Assembly: GCF_003812745.1 (NCBI RefSeq)
Contig: NZ_CP033831.1
Span: 2,418,001-2,482,000, forward strand
Reading direction: 5' to 3'
Origin: Serratia sp. FDAARGOS_506
GTDB taxonomy: Bacteria; Pseudomonadota; Gammaproteobacteria; Enterobacterales; Enterobacteriaceae
Length of the DNA stretch: 64,000 nucleotides
Position 1 is the stretch's first letter. The number at the start of each line of letters is the position of its first letter. Below, one piece after another: positions 33,049 to 44,366 of this stretch. The notes below the pieces were generated by a model. That model made no database searches, had not been told where the DNA came from, and worked only from the letters and a program-made list of their open reading frames with translations. The position numbers were made by a program, and so were the translations under genes.

Positions 33049-36000
33049 TCATTCCAGCCTGAAGTGCGCCTCCAGCCGGCTGACGCCGAGCCCGTTGACC
33101 TTTTTCACTTTGATCTGCACCGGAATGCGCTCTTTCATCGCCTCGACGTGGCTGATCACGCCAATGGTTTTACCGGAAGCATTCAGGCTGTCCAGCGCGT
33201 CCAGCGCGGTATCGAGGGTTTCGGCGTCCAGCGTGCCAAAGCCTTCGTCGAGGAACAGCGAGTCGATGCTGGTTTTGTGGCTGACCAGATCGGACAACGC
33301 CAGCGCTAGCGCCAGGCTGACCAGGAAGCTTTCGCCGCCGGACAGGGTACGGGTATCGCGCAGCGCGTCGGCCTGCCAGGTGTCCACCACCTGCAGCTCC
33401 AGCGCGTCGCTGGTTTTGCGCTGCAGCAGGTAGCGCCCGTGCAGCCGGCCGAGCTGAAGGTTGGCCAGATAAACCAGATGATCGAGCGTCAGCCCCTGCG
33501 CGAAGCGGCGGAACTTGTCGCCTTCTTTCGAGCCGATCAGCTGGTTGAGGTAGCTCCAGTCGTCGTAGTCTTGCTGGCTGCGGGCGATTTGCTCGAACAG
33601 CGCCTGTTGATTGAGACGGCGGGCGGCGTCGCTTTCCAGCTGGTTGCGCAGCTCGCCCTGGCTCAGCTGCAGCGCCTTCAACTGCTGTGCCAGTTCGGCC
33701 AGCGATTGGGTGAGCGCGTCGAGATCCGCGTTGGCCTCATCCGTCCCTTCCGGGCGGTTCTGCCGATGCTGCTCCAGCGTTTGCGTCGCCTGAGCCAGCA
33801 GGGCCGCAGCCTCTACCTGCCGCTGTTGCAGCTGCTCTTTACGCTGCTGCAATTCGCGGCGCAGGGCGTCGTCCAGCAGCGCGGCGGCGAAGGTGGTTTC
33901 ATCGGCGAATTCGCTGTCGGCCAGCGCCTGCAGCCATTGCTGCTCCGCCTGCTGCAGCCGTTCCTGCATTTGGGTGTGCTGTTGTTGCAACCCGGCCTGC
34001 TGGCCGGCCAGGCGCTCGCGCAGTTCCTGCGCCTTTTGCCACTGCTCGGCGGCCTGCAAGCTGGCCTGTTCACAGGCGATTTGTTTGGCGCGCAGCTGTT
34101 CGCGCACCTCGGCGACTCGCTGTTCGCCGAACAGCGCCAGCCGCTGCGCGCGCCGCTCGGCGAGGGTCTTCTCGCCTTCCTGCCAGCGTTGAAGCAGGTC
34201 TTGCTGCTGTTGCAGGCTGGCGGCATGAGTTTTCTGCAACAGCATAAAGCGCTCTTCGAGCAGCGCCAGCTGTTGCTGCGCCTGCTGCTGCTGCGTTTGC
34301 AGAGCGGCGAGCGCGTCTTTTGCCTGTTGTACCGCCTGCGCCGCCTGTTCATGCTGCTGCAGCGCGTGCTGCCCGCGCCGCTCTTCGTCGTCGCAGCCGC
34401 TCAGCCAGGCGCTGAGTTGCTCGCCCTCCGCCAGGGTAAAGTCGAACGCCAGCGGCGCGCTGAGCTGCTGCCATTGCTGCTGTTGGGCAGCCAGCTGCTG
34501 CTCATCCTGCGCGATAGCCTGCTGCTGGCGTTGCTGCTGCTCTTGCAGGCCTTCACAGCGGGTGCGCAGCTCGGTGCCCTGGGTTTGCAGTTTCTCGGCG
34601 AGGGTGCGCATCTCAACCAAGCGCTGTTCCGTCGCCGAAGGCTGCACCGCCTGATATTGCTCCACCGCCGGGTGGTTGGGGGAGCCACACAGCGGGCAGG
34701 GGGCACCGCTCTGCAGCAGGGCGCGCTCCGCTTCCAGGCTGACGATGCGTTTTTCCAGCTCGTGGATCCGCTCCACTTCCTGTAGCTGCGCCTTGTGCTG
34801 CTTGAATTGCTGACGCGCGCTCTCCAGCTGTTGTTGCAGTCCGGCGAGCTGTGTTTGCCGCTCGGCGTGCTCCGCCTGTTGCCGGGCAAGACGGTCACGG
34901 GTCTGCCGGTACAGGGAAGCGAGCGTGAACAGCTGCTGACGCGTTGGGCGCAGATCCGCCAGGGTGCTCAGGCGCTGGCGCAGCGGGGCCAGCGGCGTTT
35001 GCGCCTCCAGCGCCTGCTGCTGTTGCTGTTGAACGGTCAGCGCTTCACTCAGCGCATTCAACTGTTGCTGATACTGCCCGGCCTGAGCCGTCAGCTGGCT
35101 GCGCTGAGCGGTGAGCTGCTCCAGCGCAGTTTGCTGCTGGGCGCACTGCTGCGCGGCGGCATCGCCGGCCTGTCGCCGTTCGGTCTGCGTCGACTGCAGT
35201 TGGGCGATCTGATGGTCGAGCGGGGCGACCTGGTCATCGATCAGCTGTTGCTGCTGCCGCATATGCTCGGCATGAGCTTGCTGCGCCAGACGGGCCTTTT
35301 CCACCGCCTGCTGCAGCGGCGCCAGCTGCGCCGAGTGCCGCTCCTGTTGCTGCGTCAGCTGGGCTGCCTGCTGTTGTATCGTCTGCAGCTCGGCGCGGCA
35401 GCGATCGCGTTCGCCGCGCAGCGGCCGTAATTTCTCGGCCGGTTCGCTCAGCGCCAGCCGCTGCAGCTGCGGGGCGGCCTCGGCCTGCTCGCGATGGGTG
35501 GTTTCCAGCCGCCGTTGCCCCTCGTTTTGCTGTTGCTGGAGGCGTTGCCATTGTTGCAACCAGCTCAGCGCCTGTTGCTGCCGCTGGGTTTGTTCGCCGA
35601 GGGCGATTTCCTGCGCGCTCAGCGCCGTCAGCCGTTCAGTCAGGGAGTGGCGCTGTTCATCGTTCAGCAGCTCGATGCCGCTGGCGCGCTGGTGCAACGC
35701 ATCCAGGTCGGTTTTGGCCTGCTTGTGGGATTCGAACACCTGTTCGGACAGCCGCCCGTAGATTTCGGTGCCGGTCAGCTCTTCCAACAGCTCGGCGCGA
35801 TCGTTGGCATCGGCGTTGAGAAACGCGGCGAACTGCCCCTGAGACAGCATCATCGATTTGGTGAAGCGGCCGAAGTCCAGCCCGGTAATGGCGGCGGTGA
35901 TCTCCAGCTTGTCGCGCACTTTGTCCGCCAGGATCTTGCCGTCCTCGCGGCGCGCCAGTTCGACCTTCGGCGCCTGCAGATTGCCGTCCGGCGCGTTTTT

Positions 36001-36300
36001 GGCGCGGCGCTGGCTCCAGAAGGCGCGATAGCCGACGCCCTTGACCTCGAATTCGACCTCCGCCAGCGATTCGGCGGTGTGACGGGTCATCAGTTCATTC
36101 TGGCTCGGCGTGACGTTGAGGCGCGGCGTCTGGTGATACAGCGCCAGGCAAATGGCGTCCAGCAGGGTGGTTTTGCCCGCGCCGGTCGGGCCGGTAATGG
36201 CGAACAGGCCGTTGCTGGCGAACGGCTCGGCGGTGAAGTCAATTTTCCACTCGCCCTGCAGCGAGTTGAGGTTTTTTAACCGCAGGCTGAGGATCTTCAT
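33049..36300 (-). CDS. sbcC: Exonuclease subunit SbcC
   Basis: A 1083-residue SMC-like ATPase that works with SbcD to cleave hairpins and protein-blocked DNA ends. The P-loop GPTGAGKTT is at residues 37-45. Two very long coiled coils, unusually rich in Gln, flank the zinc hook CPLCG near residue 530. The C-terminal half holds [20 protein letters not shown] (signature) and [14 protein letters not shown] (Walker B). It is somewhat longer than E. coli SbcC (1048), the excess lying in the coiled coils. The start overlaps the sbcD stop by four bases (ATGA). Confidence 0.97.
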   Translation of the reverse strand: MKILSLRLKNLNSLQGEWKIDFTAEPFASNGLFAITGPTGAGKTTLLDAICLALYHQTPRLNVTPSQNELMTRHTAESLAEVEFEVKGVGYRAFWSQRRAKNAPDGNLQAPKVELARREDGKILADKVRDKLEITAAITGLDFGRFTKSMMLSQGQFAAFLNADANDRAELLEELTGTEIYGRLSEQVFESHKQAKTDLDALHQRASGIELLNDEQRHSLTERLTALSAQEIALGEQTQRQQQALSWLQQWQRLQQQQNEGQRRLETTHREQAEAAPQLQRLALSEPAEKLRPLRGERDRCRAELQTIQQQAAQLTQQQERHSAQLAPLQQAVEKARLAQQAHAEHMRQQQQLIDDQVAPLDHQIAQLQSTQTERRQAGDAAAQQCAQQQTALEQLTAQRSQLTAQAGQYQQQLNALSEALTVQQQQQQALEAQTPLAPLRQRLSTLADLRPTRQQLFTLASLYRQTRDRLARQQAEHAERQTQLAGLQQQLESARQQFKQHKAQLQEVERIHELEKRIVSLEAERALLQSGAPCPLCGSPNHPAVEQYQAVQPSATEQRLVEMRTLAEKLQTQGTELRTRCEGLQEQQQRQQQAIAQDEQQLAAQQQQWQQLSAPLAFDFTLAEGEQLSAWLSGCDDEERRGQHALQQHEQAAQAVQQAKDALAALQTQQQQAQQQLALLEERFMLLQKTHAASLQQQQDLLQRWQEGEKTLAERRAQRLALFGEQRVAEVREQLRAKQIACEQASLQAAEQWQKAQELRERLAGQQAGLQQQHTQMQERLQQAEQQWLQALADSEFADETTFAAALLDDALRRELQQRKEQLQQRQVEAAALLAQATQTLEQHRQNRPEGTDEANADLDALTQSLAELAQQLKALQLSQGELRNQLESDAARRLNQQALFEQIARSQQDYDDWSYLNQLIGSKEGDKFRRFAQGLTLDHLVYLANLQLGRLHGRYLLQRKTSDALELQVVDTWQADALRDTRTLSGGESFLVSLALALALSDLVSHKTSIDSLFLDEGFGTLDAETLDTALDALDSLNASGKTIGVISHVEAMKERIPVQIKVKKVNGLGVSRLEAHFRLE

Positions 36301-37529
36301 GGTTGGGTCTCCTCAGGATTGTGCTGCACCGCATCGACCACCTGACGGAACAGTTGATGCATCCGCCGTTGGCGCGCTTCGGGCATGTCGGCCTCCTGCG
36401 CCAGGCGCCGTTCGAACACCTCGTTGACGCTCAGCTCGTTCAGCGTTTCCTTGTCCTGCTGCGCGATCGCCTGGCGGCGTTGCTCTTTGCTGCGCCGCAG
36501 CAGCACGACTTCCACCGGCAGCTCATCCGCCATCAGTTGGATGCGGCGCTGAATATCGCTGAGGTAGTCCTGCGTCGCCACTTCGATATCCAGCCACACC
36601 GGCAGCTCGCCGGCATAGTCGGCAAATTGCTGCAGCTGTCGTTCGATCTCAGCCAGATCGCCTTTAATCAGCTGCATGGGCTGGAACTGCGGGATCGTTA
36701 GCGCTTTTACCTGCTGAAGAGCGCCGTCGGCGAAATCGACCAGGAAGACGCTTTTGGCTTTGCCCAGCTCATCGAAGCTGAGTGGAATCGGTGAGCCGCT
36801 ATAGCGTATATGTTCCGACTTGGCGACGTTCTGCGCGCGGTGAATGTGACCCAGCGCTATATAGTCGGCGGGAGGGAAAGCCTGTGCCGGGAAGGCGTCA
36901 AGGGTGCCGATATAGATGTCGCGCACCGAGTCGGAGGTGGTGACGCCGACGGTGGTCAGGTGGCCGGTGGCGACGATCGGCAGCGGCTGGCCCAGCCGAT
37001 CGCGGCGCTCGCAGGCCGCCTGATACAGCGCTTGGTAATGTTCGGCGATGGCTTCCTGCAGCGCCTGCTGTTTCTGCGCGCCGGATTCGCCGGCGCGGCT
37101 GGTGAGCAGATCGCGTGGCCGCAGAAACGGAATGGCGCACAGCACGGCACCCGGCTGGCCGTCGCGTTGGTTAAGCACCACAATCTGTTGCTCGAGGGCG
37201 CCCTGCGCACTCGCGATCACCGTGGTGTTCAGGCAAGAGAGCAGTTCCCGCGATTCGTTCAGCGTCGCTACCGAGTCGTGGTTGCCGCCCAAAACCACCA
37301 GTTGGCAGCCGGTGCGCTGCAGTTCCACCACGAAGCGGTTGTACAGCTCGCGGGCGTAGCTGGGCGGCGAGCCGGTATCGAACAGATCCCCGGCGACGAT
37401 CAGCGCATCCACCTGCTGCTGCTCGATCTGTTCGATCAGCCAGTTCAGAAAAGCCTGGTGCTCGGCGGCGCGGCTTTTGGTGAAAAAGTACTGGCCAAGA
37501 TGCCAGTCAGAGGTGTGGATCAGGCGCAT
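36297..37529 (-). CDS. sbcD: Exonuclease subunit SbcD
   Basis: A 410-residue Mre11-like nuclease. The phosphoesterase metal motifs are in order: SDWHLG near residue 7, AGDLFD near 46, GGNHDS near 81, and ALGHIH near 228. It partners SbcC, and the genes overlap by four bases. It is divergent from phoB across 215 bases that also contain the Pho box. Confidence 0.97.
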   Translation of the reverse strand: MRLIHTSDWHLGQYFFTKSRAAEHQAFLNWLIEQIEQQQVDALIVAGDLFDTGSPPSYARELYNRFVVELQRTGCQLVVLGGNHDSVATLNESRELLSCLNTTVIASAQGALEQQIVVLNQRDGQPGAVLCAIPFLRPRDLLTSRAGESGAQKQQALQEAIAEHYQALYQAACERRDRLGQPLPIVATGHLTTVGVTTSDSVRDIYIGTLDAFPAQAFPPADYIALGHIHRAQNVAKSEHIRYSGSPIPLSFDELGKAKSVFLVDFADGALQQVKALTIPQFQPMQLIKGDLAEIERQLQQFADYAGELPVWLDIEVATQDYLSDIQRRIQLMADELPVEVVLLRRSKEQRRQAIAQQDKETLNELSVNEVFERRLAQEADMPEARQRRMHQLFRQVVDAVQHNPEETQP

Positions 37530-37672
37530 GACACTCCCGGATGCAAAGGTAATGGCGATGATTATAAAGGCCGCGGCGGCGGCTGTCCCGGCGCAATGGC
37601 GACGACTACGGAATGATTTTTCTTTGCGCCGGGAAATAATCGCTATGCTTACTGCCTATAACAGCCGCTTTT

Positions 37673-37706
37673 TTTCATAAAAGTGTCACAAAACTGACGC
37701 ATAATG
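37673..37706 (+). promoter_or_regulatory. Pho box and -10 of the phoB promoter
   Basis: TTTCATAAAAGTGTCACAAA followed by ACTGACGC contains two 11-base PhoB repeats (consensus CTGTCATAAAACTGTCA), and CATAATG directly after it is the likely -10. The layout is almost the same as the E. coli phoB promoter and predicts autoactivation of phoBR under phosphate starvation. Confidence 0.88.
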
Positions 37707-37744
37707 GCGCCCGCAAAGTCGCTAACACATTGGCAGGATTGACG

Positions 37745-38434
37745 ATGGCAAGACGCATACTGGTGGTGGAAGACGAAGCGCCGATCCGTGAGATGGTGTG
37801 CTTTGTGTTGGAACAGAATGGTTACCAACCGTTGGAAGCCGAGGATTATGACAGCGCCGTGACGCGCCTGTCTGAGCCGTTCCCTGATTTGGTGTTGCTC
37901 GACTGGATGTTGCCCGGCGGTTCCGGCATTCAGTTTATCAAACATATGAAGCGCGAAGCGCTGACCCGCGATATTCCGGTCATGATGCTGACCGCGCGCG
38001 GCGAAGAGGAAGACCGCGTGCGCGGCCTGGAAGTGGGGGCGGATGATTACATCACCAAGCCGTTCTCGCCCAAGGAGCTGGTGGCGCGCATCAAGGCGGT
38101 CATGCGCCGTATTTCACCGATGGCGGTGGAAGAAGTGATTGAAATGCAAGGGCTGAGCCTGGATCCGTCCTCCCACCGCGTGATGGCTAACGATCAGGCG
38201 TTGGATATGGGGCCGACCGAGTTCAAGCTGCTGCACTTCTTTATGACCCACCCGGAGCGGGTTTATAGCCGTGAGCAGTTGCTTAATCACGTCTGGGGCA
38301 CTAACGTTTATGTGGAAGACCGTACCGTTGACGTGCATATCCGTCGGCTCCGCAAGGCGTTAGAAACCAGTGGGCATGATAAAATGGTTCAAACCGTTCG
38401 GGGCACCGGCTACCGGTTCTCAACGCGCTACTGA
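37745..38434 (+). CDS. phoB: Phosphate response regulator PhoB
   Basis: A 229-residue OmpR-type response regulator, the E. coli length. The receiver domain has the acidic pair in VVEDEAP, phospho-acceptor Asp53 (LLDWMLPGG), and the Lys in [10 protein letters not shown]. The winged-helix domain carries [15 protein letters not shown] and [10 protein letters not shown]. Start ATG 37745 ([10 protein letters not shown]). It activates the Pho regulon in low phosphate. A Pho box lies upstream; phoR follows after 24 bases. Confidence 0.98.
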   Translation: MARRILVVEDEAPIREMVCFVLEQNGYQPLEAEDYDSAVTRLSEPFPDLVLLDWMLPGGSGIQFIKHMKREALTRDIPVMMLTARGEEEDRVRGLEVGADDYITKPFSPKELVARIKAVMRRISPMAVEEVIEMQGLSLDPSSHRVMANDQALDMGPTEFKLLHFFMTHPERVYSREQLLNHVWGTNVYVEDRTVDVHIRRLRKALETSGHDKMVQTVRGTGYRFSTRY

Positions 38435-38458
38435 TCGCGCCGCGCTGGAGAATATGCC

Positions 38459-39775
38459 GTGTTAGAACGTCTGTCGTGGAAGAGGCTGGCTCTGGAGCTG
38501 GCTCTTTTTTGTCTGCCCGCCTTACTGCTGGGGCTGATTTTCGGTTATTTGCCCTGGTTCCTGCTGGCCTCCGCGCTGGCGGCGCTGGTGTGGAATTTCT
38601 ACAACCAGCTCAAGCTCTCCCATTGGCTGTGGATCGACCGCAGCATGACGCCGCCGCCCGGCCGCTGGAGCTGGGAGCCCCTGTTCTATGGCCTGTATCA
38701 GATGCAGCAGCGCAATCGCCGCCGCCGGCGCGAGCTGGCGCTGCTGATCAAGCGCTTTCGCAGCGGGGCCGAATCGCTGCCTGACGCGGTGGTGATGACC
38801 ACCGTCGAAGGCAACATTTTCTGGTGCAACGGGCTGGCGCAGCATCTGCTCGGCTTCCGCTGGCCGGAAGACAACGGCCAGCACATCCTCAACCTGCTGC
38901 GTTATCCGGAATTCAGCCATTATCTGCAACAGCAGGAGTTCTCGCGCCCGCTGACGCTGCAGCTGAACAACGAACACTACGTCGAATTCCGCGTGATGCC
39001 TTATTCCGAAGGGCAGCTGCTGATGGTGGCGCGTGACGTCACCCAGATGCGCCAGCTGGAGGGCGCGCGGCGCAACTTCTTCGCCAACGTCAGCCATGAA
39101 CTGCGCACGCCGCTGACGGTGCTGCAAGGCTACCTGGAGATGATGGGCGACGAAGAGCAGGACGGTTCGCTGCGCAGCAAGGCGCTTAGCACCATGCAAG
39201 AGCAGACCCGCCGGATGGACGGGCTGGTCAAGCAGCTGCTGACGCTGTCGCGCATCGAGGCGGCGCCCAATGTCGACATGAACGAGCGGGTGGATATCCC
39301 GCTGATGCTGCGGGTGTTGCAGCGCGAGGCGCAATCGCTGAGTGGCGGTAATCACGAGATCACCTTCCGGGTGAACGAACAACTCAACGTGTTCGGCAAT
39401 GAAGACCAGTTGCGCAGCGCGGTGTCTAACCTGGTGTACAACGCGGTCAACCACACGCCGAAGGGCACTCATATCGAAGTGAGCTGGCAGCAGACGGCGC
39501 ATGGCGCGCAGTTCCAGGTCAGCGATAACGGGCCGGGCATCGCCGCCGAACACCTTCCGCGCCTGACCGAGCGTTTTTACCGCGTCGACAAGGCCCGTTC
39601 GCGCCAGACCGGCGGCAGCGGGCTGGGGCTGGCGATCGTTAAACACGCGCTCAGCCATCACGACGCGCGGTTGGAGATCCTTAGCGAGCCGGGGATCGGC
39701 ACCCGCTTTATCTTTACCTTACCCAACCGGTTGATTGTTCCCGCCGCTTTATCAGAGAATGCGGTGAAAAATTAA
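38459..39775 (+). CDS. phoR: Phosphate sensor histidine kinase PhoR
   Basis: A 438-residue membrane kinase. Two N-terminal helices ([19 protein letters not shown] and [13 protein letters not shown]) anchor it, then a PAS domain, then the dimerisation box [15 protein letters not shown] with phospho-His213 (as in E. coli) and the ATPase boxes [20 protein letters not shown] and GGSGLGLAI. The start is GTG at 38459 with GGAG upstream. It phosphorylates PhoB and reads phosphate via the Pst system. A PstS-like gene follows after 14 bases. Confidence 0.97.
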   Translation: MLERLSWKRLALELALFCLPALLLGLIFGYLPWFLLASALAALVWNFYNQLKLSHWLWIDRSMTPPPGRWSWEPLFYGLYQMQQRNRRRRRELALLIKRFRSGAESLPDAVVMTTVEGNIFWCNGLAQHLLGFRWPEDNGQHILNLLRYPEFSHYLQQQEFSRPLTLQLNNEHYVEFRVMPYSEGQLLMVARDVTQMRQLEGARRNFFANVSHELRTPLTVLQGYLEMMGDEEQDGSLRSKALSTMQEQTRRMDGLVKQLLTLSRIEAAPNVDMNERVDIPLMLRVLQREAQSLSGGNHEITFRVNEQLNVFGNEDQLRSAVSNLVYNAVNHTPKGTHIEVSWQQTAHGAQFQVSDNGPGIAAEHLPRLTERFYRVDKARSRQTGGSGLGLAIVKHALSHHDARLEILSEPGIGTRFIFTLPNRLIVPAALSENAVKN

Positions 39776-39789
39776 CGCGAGACACCGGT

Positions 39790-40752
39790 ATGACCCGAAT
39801 AACCCGAGGGCTGTTGCTTTGCCTGGCGCTGCTGGCCGGACGCGGCGCGCTGGCGCAACCCGACGGCATGTTGGCGGGCAACCTGTCCAGCGTCGGTTCC
39901 GACACCCTGGCGAATCTGATGGCGCTGTGGGCGCAGGATTTCAGCCAGCATTACCCCAACGTTAACCTGCAGATCCAGGCCGCCGGCTCCTCTACCGCGC
40001 CGACCGCATTGGCGGCGGGCGCCGCGCAGTTGGGCCCGATGAGTCGGCCGATGAAAGCGGCCGAGGTTTCGGCGTTCGAACACCGCTATGGCTATGCGCC
40101 GCTGGCGGTGCCGGTGGCGGTGGATGCGCTGGTGGTATTGGTGCATCAGGATAACCCGCTGCGCGGCCTCAATCTGCAGCAGCTCGATCGCATTTTTTCC
40201 GCCACCCGGCGCTGCGGTGAAAGCCAGCCGCTGACGCGCTGGGGCGAGCTGGGGCTTAGCGGCGACTGGGCGACGCGTTCGCTGCAGCGCTTCGGCCGCA
40301 ACTCGGCTTCCGGCACTTACGGCTATTTCAAACTGCGCGCGCTGTGCGGCGGCGACTTTATGCCGCGCGTCAATGAGTTGCCCGGTTCAGCTTCGGTGGT
40401 GCAGGCGGTGGCCGGTTCGCTCAACGGCATCGGCTATGCCAGCATCGGCTTTCGCGCCAGCGGCGTGCGGCTGCTGCCGTTGGCGGAATCGGGGGAGGAT
40501 TATGTGGCACCTACCGCCGACAACGTGCGTAACGATCGCTACCCGCTGTCGCGCTACCTCTATATCTACATCAACAAAGCGCCTAATCAACCGCTCGAAC
40601 CACTGACTGCCGCGTTCCTCGATCGCGTGCTGTCGACCGCAGGGCAGAGCCTGGTCAATCACGACGGCTATCTGCCGCTGCCGCCGGGCGCCCTGCAAAA
40701 GACTCGCCAGGCTCTTGGGTTGCCGCCGCTCGCACCGGCCCTGATGCAATAA
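39790..40752 (+). CDS. PstS-like phosphate-binding protein in the phoBR operon
   Basis: A 320-residue exported protein. The signal peptide ends at ALAQP (residue 23). [40 protein letters not shown] and [13 protein letters not shown] are the phosphate-loop motifs of PstS-type binding proteins. It begins 14 bases after phoR, so it is the third gene of the operon. E. coli K-12 has brnQ here. It could be an additional high-affinity phosphate scavenger, or a ligand sensor for PhoR. The latter is speculation. Confidence 0.9.
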   Translation: MTRITRGLLLCLALLAGRGALAQPDGMLAGNLSSVGSDTLANLMALWAQDFSQHYPNVNLQIQAAGSSTAPTALAAGAAQLGPMSRPMKAAEVSAFEHRYGYAPLAVPVAVDALVVLVHQDNPLRGLNLQQLDRIFSATRRCGESQPLTRWGELGLSGDWATRSLQRFGRNSASGTYGYFKLRALCGGDFMPRVNELPGSASVVQAVAGSLNGIGYASIGFRASGVRLLPLAESGEDYVAPTADNVRNDRYPLSRYLYIYINKAPNQPLEPLTAAFLDRVLSTAGQSLVNHDGYLPLPPGALQKTRQALGLPPLAPALMQ

Positions 40753-40757
40753 ACGAC

Positions 40758-40786
40758 AAAAAGCGGCGTAATTTTCGCCTTTTTTA
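40758..40786 (+). terminator. Terminator of the phoBR operon
   Basis: AAAAAGCGGCG and CGCCTTTTTT flank a short loop directly after the stop codon of the PstS-like gene, with a clear T run. The stem is interrupted by one unpaired base. Confidence 0.65.
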
Positions 40787-40929
40787 GCGGCGGATCGGAG
40801 CTTATGCCACGCGAAAATAGGGCATTTATTGGCGTTTTCGCGCGGTAAAGTGATATATGCTTCACGTTTCGTGAATTCATTGTTCAAAAATGATACAAAT
40901 CATGTAGTGTATATTTATTGATAGCCAAT

Positions 40930-41019
40930 ATGATCGACTGGTGGATAAAGTTTATATGGTCGATAGCTCTGCTTTTCGCCGTGCGTCTTGCCTTGAAGCG
41001 CTATAAACGTTTACCTTAG
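40930..41019 (+). CDS. Possible small membrane peptide, 29 residues
   Basis: A 29-codon frame in the phoBR-brnQ gap reads MIDWWIKFIWSIALLFAVRL followed by ALKRYKRLP and a stop. One hydrophobic helix with a basic C-terminal tail is the usual design of bacterial small membrane proteins, with the tail in the cytosol. No strong ribosome site is visible (only GATAG nine bases upstream), so translation is uncertain. AT-rich promoter-like sequence lies before it at 40875-40920. I do not recognise a family. Confidence 0.4.
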   Translation: MIDWWIKFIWSIALLFAVRLALKRYKRLP

Positions 41020-41236
41020 CCTTCGTTGTCGGATTAAACCTCCATTTTTATAACTCCTAAAATTTTGCCCATCTCATGAGCGGCCACTTTCGAATAGGGA
41101 CATAAACGCCGGATCGATTGCGTTTACGGTGCTTATTTTGGCGCTGCGATGATCGGGCATGCCGGCAACCGGGTGGGGCGTCACGCCACCACGCTATCGG
41201 ACAATTTTTTCATTTGAACAGGCAACACGACATCGT
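41020..41236 (+). promoter_or_regulatory. brnQ leader region
   Basis: The 217 bases before brnQ have no further gene. GGTGGGGCG and CGCCACC (about 41171-41190) form a hairpin about 45 bases before the start. The ribosome site is weak (ACAGG). The region may contain the brnQ promoter; I cannot assign a regulator. Confidence 0.4.
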
Positions 41237-42553
41237 ATGAGTCATCGTTTAACGTCAAAAGATATCCTGGCACTGGGCTTTATGACCTTTGCCTTATTTG
41301 TTGGGGCCGGGAACATCATCTTCCCGCCGATGGTCGGCTTGCAGTCCGGTGAACACGTCTGGACCGCGGCGCTGGGCTTCCTGATCACTGCCGTCGGTCT
41401 GCCGGTGATTACCGTCATCGCGCTGGCGCGCGTCGGCGGCGGCATCGATGCCCTCAGTTCGCCGATCGGCCGCGGCGCGGGCCTGCTGCTGGCGACCGTC
41501 TGCTACCTGGCTGTCGGCCCGCTGTTCGCCACGCCGCGCACCGCCACCGTGTCCTTTGAAGTGGGCATCGCCCCGCTGACCGGCGACGGCGCCATGCCGT
41601 TGTTCATCTACAGCCTGGTGTACTTCGCGCTGGTGATCGGCATCTCCCTGTATCCGGGCCGCCTGCTCGACACCGTCGGCCATGTGCTGGCACCGCTGAA
41701 GATCGTCGCGCTGGCCGTCTTGGGTATCGCCGCGCTGTTGTGGCCTGCCGGCGCACCGATTCCGGCGACGACGGCCTACCAGAGCGTGCCTTTCTCCTCC
41801 GGCTTCGTTAACGGCTATCTGACTATGGATACGCTGGGCGCGCTGGTATTCGGCATCGTTATCGTCAACGCGGCGCGCTCGCGCGGCGTGAAAGACGCCG
41901 GTTTGTTGACCCGTTACACCATTCTGGCCGGTTTGATTGCCGGCGTGGGTCTGACGCTGGTTTACCTGAGCCTGTTCAAGCTGGGTTCCGGCAGCGGCGC
42001 GTTGGTGCCTGACGCCACCAATGGCGCGGTGATCCTGCATGCTTATGTTCAGAACACCTTCGGTGGCCTGGGCAGCTTCTTCCTGGCGGCGCTGATCTTC
42101 ATCGCCTGTATGGTGACTGCGGTGGGCTTGACCTGCGCCTGTGCCGAGTTCTTCGCGCAATACCTGCCGTTCTCGTACAAGACGCTGGTATTTATTCTGG
42201 GCCTGTTCTCGATGGTGGTGTCCAACCTCGGTCTGAGCCACCTGATCCAGATCTCCATTCCGGTGCTGACCGCGATTTACCCGCCGTGCATCGTGCTGGT
42301 GGTGCTGAGCTTCACCCTGCGTTGGTGGCACAGCGCGCCGCGCATCATCGCGCCGGTGATGCTTGTCAGCCTGTTGTTTGGTATCCTTGACGCGGTGAAA
42401 GCGTCCAGCTTCCAGCAGCTGCTGCCGGCCTGGACTACTCACCTGCCGCTGGCGGAGCAGGGGTTGGCATGGTTGCCGCCTTCGCTGCTGATGCTGGTGC
42501 TGGTCGCGATTTATGATCGGGTGTGCACGCGTTCCCAAGTGACCGCGCACTGA
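41237..42553 (+). CDS. brnQ: Branched-chain amino acid transporter BrnQ
   Basis: A 438-residue sodium-coupled importer for leucine, isoleucine and valine with twelve transmembrane helices (E. coli BrnQ has 439 residues). [20 protein letters not shown] is the family start. I chose ATG 41237 ([10 protein letters not shown]) over an upstream in-frame ATG at 41159 that would add 26 non-hydrophobic residues. A clear terminator follows. Confidence 0.97.
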   Translation: MSHRLTSKDILALGFMTFALFVGAGNIIFPPMVGLQSGEHVWTAALGFLITAVGLPVITVIALARVGGGIDALSSPIGRGAGLLLATVCYLAVGPLFATPRTATVSFEVGIAPLTGDGAMPLFIYSLVYFALVIGISLYPGRLLDTVGHVLAPLKIVALAVLGIAALLWPAGAPIPATTAYQSVPFSSGFVNGYLTMDTLGALVFGIVIVNAARSRGVKDAGLLTRYTILAGLIAGVGLTLVYLSLFKLGSGSGALVPDATNGAVILHAYVQNTFGGLGSFFLAALIFIACMVTAVGLTCACAEFFAQYLPFSYKTLVFILGLFSMVVSNLGLSHLIQISIPVLTAIYPPCIVLVVLSFTLRWWHSAPRIIAPVMLVSLLFGILDAVKASSFQQLLPAWTTHLPLAEQGLAWLPPSLLMLVLVAIYDRVCTRSQVTAH

Positions 42554-42575
42554 TAATCCCCCGGCTTAATCTAGG

Positions 42576-42601
42576 GCCACGGACATGTCCGTGGCTTTTT
42601 T
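42576..42601 (+). terminator. Terminator after brnQ
   Basis: GCCACGGACA/TGTCCGTGGC is a perfect 10-bp palindrome followed by six T, beginning 22 bases after the brnQ stop. Confidence 0.92.
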
Positions 42602-42626
42602 ACGTTTAAAACTATGGGTCATCTTC

Positions 42627-44033
42627 ATGCAACAACAGTCACCCACCACTGCCCCCGACAATAAGCTGAAACGCGGCCTCAGCACGCGTCATATCCGCTT
42701 TATGGCGCTGGGATCGGCCATCGGCACCGGGTTGTTCTACGGCTCGGCGGACGCCATCAAAATGGCCGGCCCGAGCGTGCTGCTGGCTTACCTGATCGGC
42801 GGCATCGTGGCCTTTATCATCATGCGCGCACTGGGGGAGATGTCGGTCAACAACCCGCAGGCCAGCTCGTTTTCCCGCTACGCGCAGGACTACCTCGGCC
42901 CGATGGCGGGTTACATCACCGGCTGGACCTACTGCTTTGAAATCCTGATCGTCGCCATCGCTGACGTGACCGCCTTCGGCATCTATATGGGGGTCTGGTT
43001 CCCGGAAGTGCCACACTGGATCTGGGTGTTGAGCGTAGTGCTGATCATCGGCGCCATCAACCTGATGAGCGTCAAGGTGTTCGGCGAGCTGGAGTTCTGG
43101 TTCTCGTTCTTCAAAGTTGCCACCATCATCATCATGATCGCGGCCGGCATCGGCATCATCATTTGGGGTATCGGCAACGGCGGGCAACCGACCGGCATTC
43201 ATAACCTGTGGTCGAACGGCGGCTTCTTCAGCAACGGCGTTATCGGCATGATCCTGTCGCTGCAGCTGGTGATGTTCGCTTACGGCGGCATTGAAATCAT
43301 CGGCATCACCGCCGGCGAAGCCAAAGATCCGAAAAAATCGATTCCGAAGGCCATCAACTCGGTGCCATGGCGCATTCTGGTGTTCTACGTCGGCACGCTG
43401 TTCGTCATCATGTCTATCTACCCGTGGAACCAGGTGGGCACCAACGGCAGCCCGTTCGTGCTGACCTTCCAGCATATGGGTATCACCGTGGCGGCGGGCA
43501 TTCTCAACTTCGTGGTGATCACCGCTTCGCTGTCGGCGATCAACAGCGACGTCTTCGGCGTCGGCCGCATGCTGCACGGTATGGCCGAGCAGGGCCACGC
43601 GCCGAAGATGTTCAGCAAGGTGTCGAAACGCGGCATTCCCTGGGTGACGGTGGTGGTGATGATGCTGGCGCTGCTGCTGGCGGTATACCTCAACTACATC
43701 ATGCCGGAAAGCGTATTCCTGGTGATCGCCTCCCTGGCGACCTTCGCCACCGTATGGGTGTGGATCATGATCCTGTTCTCACAAATCGCCTTCCGCCGCA
43801 GCCTGAGTAAAGAGCAGGTGAAGCAGCTGGCGTTCCCGCTGCGCGGTGGGGTGTTCACCTCGGTGGTGGCGATCGTGTTCCTGGTGTTCATCATCGGCCT
43901 TATCGGCTACTTCCCGACCACGCGTGTTTCGCTGTACGCCGGCCTGGTCTGGGTGGTATTGCTGCTGGCGGGATACTGGTTCAAGGTCAACCATCAGAAA
44001 AAACGCGTGCCGCTGGCGACGCAGCAAGACTAA
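42627..44033 (+). CDS. proY: Proline-specific permease ProY
   Basis: A 468-residue amino acid permease of the APC family with twelve helices. [40 protein letters not shown] and FELEFWFSF-like segments are almost the same as E. coli ProY (457 residues). I chose ATG 42627 (MQQQSPTT). It follows brnQ as in E. coli, but a terminator lies between them. In E. coli malZ comes next; here 2.6 kb is inserted. Confidence 0.95.
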   Translation: MQQQSPTTAPDNKLKRGLSTRHIRFMALGSAIGTGLFYGSADAIKMAGPSVLLAYLIGGIVAFIIMRALGEMSVNNPQASSFSRYAQDYLGPMAGYITGWTYCFEILIVAIADVTAFGIYMGVWFPEVPHWIWVLSVVLIIGAINLMSVKVFGELEFWFSFFKVATIIIMIAAGIGIIIWGIGNGGQPTGIHNLWSNGGFFSNGVIGMILSLQLVMFAYGGIEIIGITAGEAKDPKKSIPKAINSVPWRILVFYVGTLFVIMSIYPWNQVGTNGSPFVLTFQHMGITVAAGILNFVVITASLSAINSDVFGVGRMLHGMAEQGHAPKMFSKVSKRGIPWVTVVVMMLALLLAVYLNYIMPESVFLVIASLATFATVWVWIMILFSQIAFRRSLSKEQVKQLAFPLRGGVFTSVVAIVFLVFIIGLIGYFPTTRVSLYAGLVWVVLLLAGYWFKVNHQKKRVPLATQQD

Positions 44034-44040
44034 ATGGAAA

Positions 44041-44069
44041 AACACCGGCTAAGGCCGGTGTTTTTTTAG
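44041..44069 (+). terminator. Terminator after proY
   Basis: AACACCGGC pairs with GCCGGTGTT around TAAG, followed by seven T, starting eight bases after the stop. Confidence 0.93.
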
Positions 44070-44078
44070 GGGCTGGCG

Positions 44079-44366
44079 TCAAGCGAAGTCCAGCTTGCGC
44101 AGTTTCGAAACGTCGATGGACTGCCTGGCCTGCCACAGATCGTAAGCATCCTGCATGCCCATCCAAACCTGTTCGGAACTGCCTATCACGATGGACAGGC
44201 GGATGGCCATTTCCGGCGAGATATCGGACTTTCCGCTGATCAGGCGTTGAACCGTGGAGGGCGCGACGTCCAGCGCTTTAGCCAGCGCGCGCGCGCTGAG
44301 ATTCAGCGTTTCCATGGTTTCTTTGATCAACTCGCCAGGATGAGGGGGATTATGCATGCGGTTCAT
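44079..44366 (-). CDS. higA: HigA-family antitoxin
   Basis: A 95-residue XRE-type antitoxin. MHNPPHPGELIKETMETLNL is the typical HigA/VapI start, and ALAKALDVAPSTVQRLISGK is the helix-turn-helix. It lies downstream of its toxin gene with a one-base overlap (TAATG), the reversed toxin-first order typical of higBA. It neutralises HigB and represses the operon. The pair sits between proY and mscM, where E. coli has none, so it is acquired DNA. Confidence 0.94.
   Translation of the reverse strand: MNRMHNPPHPGELIKETMETLNLSARALAKALDVAPSTVQRLISGKSDISPEMAIRLSIVIGSSEQVWMGMQDAYDLWQARQSIDVSKLRKLDFA

Noticed and set aside
33439-34785. A 448-residue plus-strand frame opposite sbcC
   Set aside because: Leucine-rich antisense of the Gln-rich SbcC coiled coil (CAG read as CTG), not a gene.
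41159-41236. Upstream in-frame start giving BrnQ 26 more residues
   Set aside because: The extension is not hydrophobic or conserved, and E. coli BrnQ starts at the equivalent of ATG 41237.
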